Shown piece after piece: positions 33,586 to 43,100 of a stretch of DNA of 64,000 bases. How positions within the stretch are numbered: position 1 is the first letter of the stretch; every line of letters begins with the position of its first letter. The stretch comes from Bacteroidaceae bacterium. GTDB taxonomy: Bacteria > Bacteroidota > Bacteroidia > Bacteroidales > Bacteroidaceae. The notes under the pieces are model-generated. The model did not search any database. It was not told where the DNA came from and saw only the letters and a list, made by a program, of their open reading frames with translations. The position numbers were made by a program, and so were the translations under genes. The stretch covers positions 1-64,000 of the forward strand of contig JAGAAL010000012.1 in NCBI GenBank assembly GCA_017615245.1. The letters are read 5' to 3'.

Positions 33586-33645
33586 TCTCCCCCTCAAGGG
33601 GAGACTTCCAGTTCCCTTCCCCTGAGGGAGGGGTTAGGGGTAGGC
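33586..33645. repeat. Palindromic intergenic repeats
   Basis: Two tandem members of the C-rich palindrome family: CTCCCCCTCAAGGGGAG and then CCCTTCCCCTGAGGGAGGGG followed by TTAGGGGTAGG. They lie between the DUF3078 gene and the transporter gene. Confidence 0.65.
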
Positions 33646-33670
33646 TTTCTGTTATTCCTTATTTTAATTC

Positions 33671-34627
33671 TTACATTTTCCTTACCCTCTCACGATATAG
33701 TTGCCACGAATTGACAATATTGTGCCACACGAGATAGAATCCTCCAGCCAGCGCTGTAACGGGGTTCATGAATGTATAGGCAACCCAGATGGCAAAAGCT
33801 GTATTCTTTTGTCCGAGACTCTGTGCCCCTGCAACGGGTTCACCATGATGACGACCAACCACTCTGCCGAGATAGAACTGCAGCGCACAAGCGATTGCAG
33901 ATACAAGCGCAATACCCAAATAGGTAAATGCCGTCTCATGACTATGCATGATGGCTTTCGTCGCGATTGCGATAGATATAGCCAGCGATACTGTCCACAG
34001 ATGGAACGAAATGTAGCTGATGCTCGCCAGATATCGGTGAAACCGAGGCAGCATATAGCGGATGCCGAATGCAAGAAGGAGCGGTAGGATGAGTAGTGGG
34101 AACACACGACCAATGATGATGGTGAATGAGGTGATGAAATCCAGGTTGTTTGCACCGCTATGTAGGAGCGATACGACCGCAGGGATGAGTAGGGCTGCTA
34201 CGAGGTTGATGACACAGGTGTAGCTCACTACACAACTGGTATTACCATGCAATTTGGTCGTCACGACAGATGCTGCTGTGGCTGTAGGGCATATCATGCA
34301 AATCATGGCGCTCTCGATGACTACGCGTCCTGGAATGTTCGGCGCATAGACGATGGGAAGTGCCAGCAAGATGAACGTAATGGTCTGAATGCCGATCAAC
34401 TTCAGCTGCCATCCATGTGGACGTAGTGCATGAGGTTCGACCTTACAGAAAGCAAAGAACAGCATCATGAAAATCAGTCCTGGTTGGACAACACTGATAA
34501 TGTCGCTCATCAACTGGTGTGTATGGTCGAGAGCGTGTATGTTGACATACACGAAATACGACACTACGCCCACTACCATTGAGATGGGGAGCGCCCAATT
34601 TTTGATGAAACGGATGATACTATTCAT
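33671..34627 (-). CDS. BASS-family (bile acid:sodium symporter-like) transporter
   Basis: A 318-residue protein with nine or ten transmembrane segments. The central motif AMICMICPTATAASVVTTKLHGN and the C-terminal GQKNTAFAIWVAYTFMNPVTALAGGFYLVWHN match the BASS fold, the latter being the conserved Gln-Asn-x-x-x-Ala crossover motif. BASS proteins are sodium-coupled importers of bile acids or organic anions. The substrate is not predictable. It lies 22 bp after uvrB. Confidence 0.8.
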   Translation of the reverse strand: MNSIIRFIKNWALPISMVVGVVSYFVYVNIHALDHTHQLMSDIISVVQPGLIFMMLFFAFCKVEPHALRPHGWQLKLIGIQTITFILLALPIVYAPNIPGRVVIESAMICMICPTATAASVVTTKLHGNTSCVVSYTCVINLVAALLIPAVVSLLHSGANNLDFITSFTIIIGRVFPLLILPLLLAFGIRYMLPRFHRYLASISYISFHLWTVSLAISIAIATKAIMHSHETAFTYLGIALVSAIACALQFYLGRVVGRHHGEPVAGAQSLGQKNTAFAIWVAYTFMNPVTALAGGFYLVWHNIVNSWQLYRERVRKM

Positions 34628-34648
34628 ATTTTCTTATTTGTCTAAGGT

Positions 34649-36679
34649 CTAAGGCTTTTGACCTTTAGCTGATTCCCTTTGACTCTTTATCTCTTGTAAT
34701 TTCAGCATTTCGTCGCGATACTGTGCTGCCAGGACGAAGTCGAGGCGTTTGGCTGCCTGTTGCATCAGAGTGCGTGAATGTTCGATAGACTTGTCGAGTG
34801 CTTCGATATCCATTCTCATGACGATAGGGTCTTCGGCTGCTTTACGGAACTCCTCTTCGATATATGCCTTTCCTACATAGTCTACGTGCTTGCCCTCAGC
34901 AATGGCGTGTTGGGCTTTGCGTATCTGGGTAGGGGTGATATGATGCTCTGCGTTGTAAGCCATCTGCTTCTTGCGGCGTCGATTGGTTTCCTCAATGGTC
35001 TTGTGGATGCTGTCGGTCTCCTTGTCGCAGTAAAGGATGGCTTTCCCGTTGACGTTTCGTGCAGCACGACCGATGGTCTGTGTCAACGAACGATAACTAC
35101 GCAGGAATCCTTCCTTGTCGGCATCGAGGATGGCTACTAATGAAACTTCGGGCAAGTCGAGTCCTTCTCGCAGCAGGTTGACGCCCACCAAGACGTCAAT
35201 TTCTCCGTTGCGGAGTTGATTGAGGATGTTAACGCGCTCGAAGGTGTCGACATCGCTGTGGATATACGTACAACGAACCCCATTGTGCGACAGATACTCT
35301 GCCAGCTCTTCGGCCATACGTTTCGAAATGGTGGTAACAAGTACGCGCTCTTCGCGCTCTATGCGCACTTGGATTTCTTCCATCAGGTCGTCAATTTGAT
35401 TGGCAGTAGGGCGCATCTCGATCTCTGGTTCTAACAGACCAGTAGGACGAATGACCTGTTCAACCACAACACCCTCCGACTTTTCCAACTCGTAATCGGC
35501 AGGTGTGGCTGACATGTAGATAGTCTGATGGGTCATCGATTCAAACTCGTCGAAAGTAAGCGGACGGTTGTCTAACGCTGCGGGCAGACGATATCCGTAT
35601 TCAACAAGGGTGGTTTTGCGATGGCGGTCGCCACCATACATTGCCCGGATTTGCGGTACTGATTCATGGCTTTCGTCTACCACAAGGAGGAAGTCGTCGG
35701 GAAAGAAATCGAGCAGACAATAGGGCCGTTCGCCTGGCTTCCTTCCATCGAAATAGCGGGAATAATTCTCGATGCCCGAGCAGTGTCCTAACTCACGAAT
35801 CATCTCCAAATCGTTAGTTACACGGGTTTCGATGAGATTCTTCTTCACGGTATCGCCCAACTCTTCGTAGAACCGGATGCGTTCGTGCAGATCGTCCTCA
35901 ATCTGATGGATGGCACTTAGGGTTCGTTCCTTCGTTGTGGTGAAGAGATTAGCTGGATAGATACGGTATTCATCGTAACGAGCCAGCACATACCCTTGAT
36001 CGGGGTCGGTCTCCTCGATACTTTCTATCTCATCCCACGCAAATCGTATGCGTACATTCTTATCGTCATAAGCTAATGCGATGTTCACCGTTTCGCCTTT
36101 CACATTAAAGTGTCCACGTGTCAGTTCGATATCGTCGCGGGTGTACATGCTGTCGACCAGCCGACGAAGCAGGGAGTTGATGTCGATTGCCTGACCAACC
36201 TTCACATTGATGGTATTGGCCGCAAAATCAACGGGCGACCCCATGCCGTAGATACACGATACGGAACTGACCACGATGACATCCTTCCGTCCAGAGAGGA
36301 GTGAACGAGTGGCTGCAATACGCAACTGGTCCACTTCATCGTTGATAGCCAAGTCTTTTTCGATATAGGTATCGGTGGCAGGCAGATAGGCTTCGGGCTG
36401 ATAGTAGTCGTAATAGCTGACGTAGTATTCAACCGCATTGTTCGGAAAGAATCCCTTCATCTCAGAGTAGAGTTGATGAGCCAGCGTCTTGTTATGGCTG
36501 AGAATGAGGGTAGGGCGGTTGATGTTATTGATGACGTTAGCGATAGTGAATGTCTTTCCTGAACCAGTCACACCCAACAGCACTTGGGCAGGCAGTCCTT
36601 GCTGCACACCTTCTGTCAGTTGTTTGATGGCTTCGGGCTGATCGCCCGTAGGTTGGTATTCCGATGTCAGTTGAAACAT
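34649..36679 (-). CDS. uvrB: Excinuclease ABC subunit B
   Basis: A 676-residue UvrB, the helicase-like damage-verification subunit of nucleotide excision repair. It shows Walker A GVTGSGKTFTIANV (about 37-50), the beta-hairpin region VSYYDYYQPEAYLP, the DESHE box (VVDESHESVPQIRAMYGGD), motif VI QTIGRAARN and a C-terminal UVR helix pair (AAKRLDFVLAAQYRDEML). The frame extends to 36682 through a TTG; ATG 36679 (MFQLTSEY) is preferred. The last codons run into a short TCTAAGG-type repeat. LacI gene stop is 7 bp upstream. Confidence 0.96.
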   Translation of the reverse strand: MFQLTSEYQPTGDQPEAIKQLTEGVQQGLPAQVLLGVTGSGKTFTIANVINNINRPTLILSHNKTLAHQLYSEMKGFFPNNAVEYYVSYYDYYQPEAYLPATDTYIEKDLAINDEVDQLRIAATRSLLSGRKDVIVVSSVSCIYGMGSPVDFAANTINVKVGQAIDINSLLRRLVDSMYTRDDIELTRGHFNVKGETVNIALAYDDKNVRIRFAWDEIESIEETDPDQGYVLARYDEYRIYPANLFTTTKERTLSAIHQIEDDLHERIRFYEELGDTVKKNLIETRVTNDLEMIRELGHCSGIENYSRYFDGRKPGERPYCLLDFFPDDFLLVVDESHESVPQIRAMYGGDRHRKTTLVEYGYRLPAALDNRPLTFDEFESMTHQTIYMSATPADYELEKSEGVVVEQVIRPTGLLEPEIEMRPTANQIDDLMEEIQVRIEREERVLVTTISKRMAEELAEYLSHNGVRCTYIHSDVDTFERVNILNQLRNGEIDVLVGVNLLREGLDLPEVSLVAILDADKEGFLRSYRSLTQTIGRAARNVNGKAILYCDKETDSIHKTIEETNRRRKKQMAYNAEHHITPTQIRKAQHAIAEGKHVDYVGKAYIEEEFRKAAEDPIVMRMDIEALDKSIEHSRTLMQQAAKRLDFVLAAQYRDEMLKLQEIKSQRESAKGQKP

Positions 36680-36686
36680 CAATCTT

Positions 36687-37754
36687 TCAATCTTTATAGT
36701 AATCCAGATTCTCTGGCATGATGAGGTCGATACCTACATAGTGAAGTAGGTTTTGTTTCATGCGCAACACCTTATAATTGAAGATGCTGCGGAAACAGTT
36801 ACGGCCTTGGTGCTGTGGATGCTGACCCACGAGGAAGTCTACGTATCCGTCGCGCATGCATTTGATATTAGAGTCAATTGCGTCGTAACCTAATAGTGTA
36901 ATATGCGGATGTCGGGGCATCTCGTCTTTGAGGAAGTTGCCTATAACATGGATGGATGAGTTGAACGAAAGTCCGAACTTGATATCTTTATTGTCGGTGA
37001 AGAACTGACGAAGTGAATCCTTCATGCCTTCCTTATCATACACATAGAGGTTGAGATCTATGATTTCGGTTTTAGGACTATGTGCGGCCACGTAATCGCG
37101 GAATCCTTTCTCGCGTTCGAGCTGCTGACGGCTGGCTACACGTCCTTCACCCAGCATCTTAAACAGGGCTATCTTCTTTGCTCCACCTGCTGCCATGAGG
37201 ATGATACGTGCAGAGAATTCGCCACTACGGCGTGCATCTTGTCCGTAGAAAGTAACAGGATTGAGGTCGGGCCAATAGGAGTCGAGGAGTGAGTAGGGGA
37301 TATCTTTCTTTTCGAGCTTCTGGGTGAACTTAATCATGGCCTTGTGGTTGAATATAGGTCCGATAACCACAGCGCAAGGGTTATATGCCAAGAGTTGGCG
37401 ACATTGCACCTCGAACGAGTCATCATTGAAGGGGTCGTAGCTGAAAATCTTCATCGACATCTTGAAGTCGTTATAGCGTGATGCACTCTCACGCAATCCC
37501 AATTCCACACGTGCCCAATAGCTGTCCTCTTCGTGCATAGGCAGGATGGCAGCAAAGTTATATACCTTGTTGCTAGCCAATGCACTGGCATAGTGGTTGG
37601 GGATATAGTTGATTTCCTCTAATACCTTCTCTACTTTTTCAAGTGCTAGTTTCGACACGTTTTGACGTCCGTGTAGCACACGGTCTACAGTTCCCACACT
37701 CACGCCTGCCATTTCGGCGATGTCCTTGATTCGTATCTTTGGCTGAATATCCAT
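36687..37754 (-). CDS. LacI-family transcriptional regulator
   Basis: A 355-residue regulator: N-terminal HTH (about 7-55, IRIKDIAEMAGVSVGTVDRVLHGRQNVS) and a periplasmic-binding-protein-like effector domain (about 65-340) that should bind a sugar. It is likely to repress or activate a carbohydrate operon, perhaps the nearby surface genes, but no operator half-sites were identified. Upstream, 45 bp away on the same strand, is a TPR sensor kinase; downstream uvrB follows after 7 bp. Confidence 0.87.
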   Translation of the reverse strand: MDIQPKIRIKDIAEMAGVSVGTVDRVLHGRQNVSKLALEKVEKVLEEINYIPNHYASALASNKVYNFAAILPMHEEDSYWARVELGLRESASRYNDFKMSMKIFSYDPFNDDSFEVQCRQLLAYNPCAVVIGPIFNHKAMIKFTQKLEKKDIPYSLLDSYWPDLNPVTFYGQDARRSGEFSARIILMAAGGAKKIALFKMLGEGRVASRQQLEREKGFRDYVAAHSPKTEIIDLNLYVYDKEGMKDSLRQFFTDNKDIKFGLSFNSSIHVIGNFLKDEMPRHPHITLLGYDAIDSNIKCMRDGYVDFLVGQHPQHQGRNCFRSIFNYKVLRMKQNLLHYVGIDLIMPENLDYYKD

Positions 37755-37799
37755 GATTGTTTAATCTTAAATCATTAACACTTACTATTTAACCAATAT

Positions 37800-39935
37800 T
37801 TATTCCATCGGTAATGTCATCACAAACTTCGCACCTGGTAAATATGTTGTGTCGAGTACTACGTCACCACCCAGTCGGCGTGCAATACTGCGAGCGATGG
37901 TCAATCCGATGCCTGTTCCATCGTAATAATCATCGAGTTGTACAAACTCTTCAAAGATGTGTTCGGCTTCCTCTGCAGGAACACCGATACCCGTGTCGCA
38001 TACGATAAAGTCTACTTTGTTTTCACCATTAGGCATCACTTGCAGCGATGCATTCTCCATCTTTTCGATACCCCCTGCAACCTTCACAGCCGCTTCGGCT
38101 GGATGGGTGAACTTCATGGCGTTGTCGAGAAGGAGCGAGAGTGCACGGGTAGCTTGCTCCAGGTTCGATGCAAAAGTGTGGCCCATAAGGCTGTTGTCAA
38201 TATAGGACTGGAAGTGGAGGTGTGTTGCCTGTTCGATACCCGATTTCTTGATGGCTTCATCTACAATGTCTTTGGCTTCCACTTGGTCGTTCTTTTCGAT
38301 ACCTGAGTCGCTTGCTACATCGGAAAGTTCCAGCATTTTGTTTACCAATCCGGTGATTCGCTCCGTATTTTCAACGATACCGTTATTGATTTCTGCCAAT
38401 TCTTCTTCACCGAATTCCATTCCAGGCATGGTGATGACCTGTGAGAAACCGCAAACGGCATTGAGTGGAGTACGAATCTCATGTGATATCTGCATAATGA
38501 AGTTGGTCTTCATCTTTGATGCCTCTTCAGCTTTCTCACGAGCAATAGCAAGATGTTTGTTCTTCTCTTCCAACTGAAGGTTTGCGTCTTCAAGTTTTGT
38601 ATTCGCCTGTTGCAGCTGCTGTTCATGTTGGCGGCGTTTGATGGCATAGAGTGAGAAGAACACAAGCAAGAGTGTAATGACGACGCCTAAAGTGATAAGT
38701 CGTTGTTTCGACAGGTTAGCTTCGCTCTCGGCAATCTTTGCTTTCTGCTGGGCTATTTCGGTTTCTTTTTGTTCAGAACCGTAGATGACGGCAAGTTCGG
38801 CTGATTCATCAGTTTGATTCCTATGGATAGCGCTGTCAAGTACAACACAAAGGTTTTTTGCAAGGGAAACTACGCTGTCTCGGCGGCCTGCTTCAAGATT
38901 GGCTTTCATCTTTGGGATGATGTAGTCGTGGATATTGTCCAGATTAAACATCACGCCCTGTTCGCCTAATACCTCATCGAGTTTTGCATAATTATTGGCT
39001 GCAGCTACAAATTGGTCAGTACGCATTAGGTATTCGTTGGCTGCAATCTTTCCCCGGGCAGTCTTACCGAAATTAGTCTTCATAAATTCCTGATAGGCTT
39101 GTGCCGCATCTTTGGGCTGATCCTGATCTGTATAAAGTGTTGCTTTATAGAGTAAGAGATCTGCCCTTTGCTGATCAATGAATTTCTGGTCAGCATTTTG
39201 GTATTCAGAGATATTGACTATGAACTGTTCGAAACGCTCAATCCAAGGTTTGGCATCTTCAATAAAACCCGATGATAGGAATATTCTCACGATGTCGCTA
39301 GTTGCGTTGACGGCATCAAATAGTGCGCGTCCGGTTGTGTCTTCCTTGGCAATCTGTTGGTAAATATTGTATATTTTTTCGAAGTTGTCCTTGGCAACCA
39401 TGACGTCGTTCGTGTGTAACTCACATGTAGCGATGGTGGTCAGCAAGATTGCTTTGTCTTTCTTGTGGTCGTCGTTCATATTGTTAACAATATCCAGCGT
39501 CTTGGTAGCCAATTTTATCGCTTCGCCAAATTCATTACGGCGTACCAGCAACTCCGACAGACGGCGTGCCGACTTGATGTAGCTCAAGCTATCCTCCTTG
39601 CTGACAATCTTTGCGTTTACGGCCTTCTGGTAATAAAATTCCGATGTGCGAGCCTGTCCTAAGTAATTGTAGGCTACGCCACGCCATCGGTTCGCATTCA
39701 ACTCACTAAATACACCGCATTTTTCCAAACTGTCTGCCAATTCCAACATACGGTTGTAGTCGCCCGAAAAGCCTGTAGCGAATACCATACTATCTGCATG
39801 ACTATATGCTATCGTAGCAGCTTCTTGTTGCTTTTGTATTACCGACTTCCTTCGCTCTCCATTTCTACATGATATGATCAACGTTGAAACCAATACAGCT
39901 GTCGTTCCAATTTGCAATAATCGTTTACAATTCAT
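37800..39935 (-). CDS. TPR-containing sensor histidine kinase
   Basis: A 711-residue sensor kinase. The N-terminus MNCKRLLQIGTTAVLVSTLIISC has a lipobox-like end. The periplasmic part (about 30-410) is rich in TPR-like helices. A transmembrane helix follows (about 420-440, ITLGVVITLLLVFFSLYAI), then a coiled coil, the HisKA domain with SHEIRTPLN (phospho-accepting His) and the HATPase with LLLDNAMKFTH, VCDTGIGVP and GTGIGLTIA. No receiver domain is attached and no response-regulator gene is adjacent. The ORF extends to 39968 through a TTG, but the -7 box (TAATTTTG, 39966-39973) overlaps it; starts at 39947 or 39935 fit better. Confidence 0.83.
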   Translation of the reverse strand: MNCKRLLQIGTTAVLVSTLIISCRNGERRKSVIQKQQEAATIAYSHADSMVFATGFSGDYNRMLELADSLEKCGVFSELNANRWRGVAYNYLGQARTSEFYYQKAVNAKIVSKEDSLSYIKSARRLSELLVRRNEFGEAIKLATKTLDIVNNMNDDHKKDKAILLTTIATCELHTNDVMVAKDNFEKIYNIYQQIAKEDTTGRALFDAVNATSDIVRIFLSSGFIEDAKPWIERFEQFIVNISEYQNADQKFIDQQRADLLLYKATLYTDQDQPKDAAQAYQEFMKTNFGKTARGKIAANEYLMRTDQFVAAANNYAKLDEVLGEQGVMFNLDNIHDYIIPKMKANLEAGRRDSVVSLAKNLCVVLDSAIHRNQTDESAELAVIYGSEQKETEIAQQKAKIAESEANLSKQRLITLGVVITLLLVFFSLYAIKRRQHEQQLQQANTKLEDANLQLEEKNKHLAIAREKAEEASKMKTNFIMQISHEIRTPLNAVCGFSQVITMPGMEFGEEELAEINNGIVENTERITGLVNKMLELSDVASDSGIEKNDQVEAKDIVDEAIKKSGIEQATHLHFQSYIDNSLMGHTFASNLEQATRALSLLLDNAMKFTHPAEAAVKVAGGIEKMENASLQVMPNGENKVDFIVCDTGIGVPAEEAEHIFEEFVQLDDYYDGTGIGLTIARSIARRLGGDVVLDTTYLPGAKFVMTLPME

Positions 39936-39965
39936 AATCGTTGCCATCAAGTATCTATTCACCTG

Positions 39966-39973
39966 CAAAATTA
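39966..39973 (-). promoter_or_regulatory. -7 box of the sensor kinase
   Basis: The minus strand carries TAATTTTG about 30 bp before the chosen start, overlapping the TTG start of the longer ORF and so arguing against it. No good -33 TTTG at 19-21 bp. Confidence 0.45.
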
Positions 39974-40097
39974 GTGAAAATATTCAAATAATGTCGTGAA
40001 GAATTAAGAATTCTTCAAAAAAAAGCAAAAATGAATGTAAAAACAACGTTAAACGGAAAAAATGTCGATAAAAAAGTGTCTTCAGTTACAAAAATAA

Positions 40098-40130
40098 AAT
40101 CAGAGTACCCAACATTTGGGTACTCTGATT
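40098..40130 (-). terminator. Rho-independent-type terminator of the second CotH gene
   Basis: A perfect 13-bp stem AATCAGAGTACCC / GGGTACTCTGATT with a 7-nt loop, 22 bp after the stop at 40152. On the minus strand a T-rich tail (TTATTTTTG) follows. Confidence 0.8.
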
Positions 40131-40151
40131 GATATTAGAATCATTATTAAT

Positions 40152-43100
40152 TTACTTGATCATGAACTTGCAGCTGGCAGCCTGGCCATTCGTTCCCTTG
40201 ATATTAGCTACATATATGCCAGCTGGGAGGTTGGCTATGTTGACGGTAGTCTGGCCATCTGCAATAGTGACCTTCTGGCTCTTTTGCAACTGTCCGAGCG
40301 ACGTGTAGATGTTGAGCTGAGCCGTAGATGAAGTACCTTCGATTACGAGGTCGTTACCAGAGAATCTGACACTGAACTGTGAGTTGTCAGCAAGTACTGC
40401 ATCGATGGCAGTTGGATCGTCAATGATAACACCATCATCAACACCAATCAGCACATCGCAGGTGTGGAGATAGTTGGTCGTACCGATAGTCGGACGGTTC
40501 ATGACATAGATGTCGTTACCTCCATCGGGATAGCGTCCTACGGTCTGGTCATGATTATGTGCCTGATATACGAGGTGGTCGGCAAAATAGCGGAATGATG
40601 GATGAGCCTCGCAGAAGGCTGGGTTGTTAGCGATGAATTCCTCAGACGATGTAATGATAACTTCCTGATGTTTTCCTTCATCGTTGCTGAGTTTGAAGCC
40701 CGAATGAATGTTCGAGAAGTAGAAATCTTCGCGCACTACGTTGAGTGGAGTATAGGTATAAACGAGGTCCAATGACTCAAGTTTGTCGGCCCAGATGATG
40801 AGTTTGCCACCTGGCTTGATAACAGTCTTGAGGTCGGGACGTCCAGAAGGAATCTGGTACTTCTGTGGCTTGTCTGGGTTGTCGCTGACATAGAGTCCGG
40901 CTACATCGATAGACATATCGGTTGCATTGTAAAGTTCGAACCAGTCGTTCTTCTTAAAGTGCTCGTTGATATAGATGTCGTTTCCTGCACTGATTTCGTT
41001 GACACGGATTGGTGCGTATGCCTCTTCTGTGCGTTGTGCTATGATTTCTTCGTCGGCAATTGGCTCAAACTGTGCCGTGATATTACAATGTGTGGAGTTG
41101 TCGGAGATGAAATCTGCCAGGTCGAGTTGTGGATTATTGTCATTTACGAGACCACCTTCGGCTGACTCGCTGCATACGAGTGCTCCTGCCCAGTAGATGT
41201 CGGACGATGGGGCATTGTTGTTGTGTACTTCGACTGCAATCACATTGTCGCCCTTATGGAGTAGGGATGCATCGATGGTGATGGTTCCTGAGATTTGCTG
41301 ACCATCTGTATTGGTTGCAAACTGGTCGTAGGTCACATTACCTTCCGGCATGTTGGCACGATGAACTTCAGTACCGTTCACGTAGATGATGCAGCCGTCG
41401 TCAACTGAATAAGAGAACTCATACTGCTGGCGTTCGTTGGGTTCGTCGCTGAGGTTGAACTGGCGACGGAAATAATAGGTTGATCGCTTGTTCTGGGAGT
41501 CAGTACCCCAGTCGAGTTGTGTGGTGACGCTGTTCTGGTTGTTATAGCCGAGTGGTGCAGCACCCGTTCCCCATCCTGCTGTACTATAGCTAGGTGATTG
41601 CCAGTTCTTGCCGTCGAGCGAACCTTGATCGTAGTATTGCCATGTATCGTCGTTCTTGAGAATCTGAGAGGTCTTTTTGTTTGTTCCTCCATCAACCAAC
41701 CATCCCTTGAATCTGTAACCGGCAGGTGCAACTGCTGTCAGTACGGCAGGTGCAAAGACTGCTCCTTCGAGTTTGCCTGTTGGAATGTTTACGTCGTTGA
41801 GCATAATCTCTGCTTTATCGAGGTTAGATTGGATGGTTACGTCGTAGGGGTTGCCGAGCGAGAAGAAGTTCTGCATGACACGGATGCGCTCTGCACGTTT
41901 CGACTTGTCGGTGATGTCGTTGAGCAGGACACGACCTGAAATGTCGAGGTTGGAACCGTTGTACTGACCTTGTGCCGTCCAAGGACTCTTGCCGTCGAGG
42001 TCTAATGCAGCCCTTGTGTATTTAGCCATGCGATTCATGATTTTGGTAGCGCGATCAGAGTCGAAGATGCTTCCTGCAACGATACAATAGGTATCGATGA
42101 ACTGGCGTCGGAATGAAGGCTTGGTGAGCAGGTTGGAGAGCAGGTCTTTCATCGACTTGTTGTCGAACCAGCTGCCGCCGCCTCCCCAGCCGCCGCCACC
42201 CCAGCCGCCGCCACCCCAGCCGCCACCACCCCCTGGGTCGTTGCCGCCTTGGCCGCCTTGGTTAGCTTTGTTAGCGTTGAAGTTGTTGAAGAGGTCTGTA
42301 CGTTTGAATCCTTCATCTACGTCCATCAGGATGATATGGAACTTGCCGTCGTTGCGGTCACGGAATCCCTTGATGTTGTTGTTGTTGGTAATCCAGTCCT
42401 GTGAACCGATATAAAGCTCTGCTGCAAAGTAGTTGCATATCTCATCGATGTCGCAACGGTCGCAAATCTGCTGCCAGATATCTTCGTCATCGGGTTTGGA
42501 TGAGAGGTCGTTACAGAGTGTGGTCCATTCCACGAATGCCACATCATCGCCTTCCTTCTGTACATAGCCGCCACCTGGATATTCAAACTGGTCAACTTCG
42601 TCGGTGTCGATACCATAGTTGGCGTATGCGTAGTTCTTGTTGTTTGTCTCACGGAGGTTGAACATGAACTTATATTCGCCATTGATGAATACATGAGTAG
42701 GCTGGTATGCCTGACAGTCAATGTAGAAACCGCTGCTATGCAGCATTTCGTGGATGGCTGCATCAACGATGCGGCAATCGCAGTCGTTACCACCGTTGCG
42801 GACGATGATAGCCTTATTCTTTGTATATGGCTTCTGTGAGAAGATGGGGTAGTCAAAGAAGTTCTGTTCGCCATAGAGCTTTCCAGCCTTCAGCTTAAAT
42901 GAAGGTGAGGGAGGAAAGTGACGGCTCCAACCGCCGCTTACTTCGAGGTCCACTTCCTGATTAAGTGCCATACAGTATTCATCAGTCGTGTCGGGAACTA
43001 AGTATTCAAAGTTGACAGGACGTTCCCAAGGACGGTTTTTATTACTGTTCTGGTTGTTGTTACCACCATTACCGCCGATACCGTTTGTTCCATCTATAAA

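Noticed and set aside
42175..42236. CRISPR-like regularity in the CotH gene
   Set aside because: The units are 15-bp coding repeats without spacers, giving a Gly/Trp loop.
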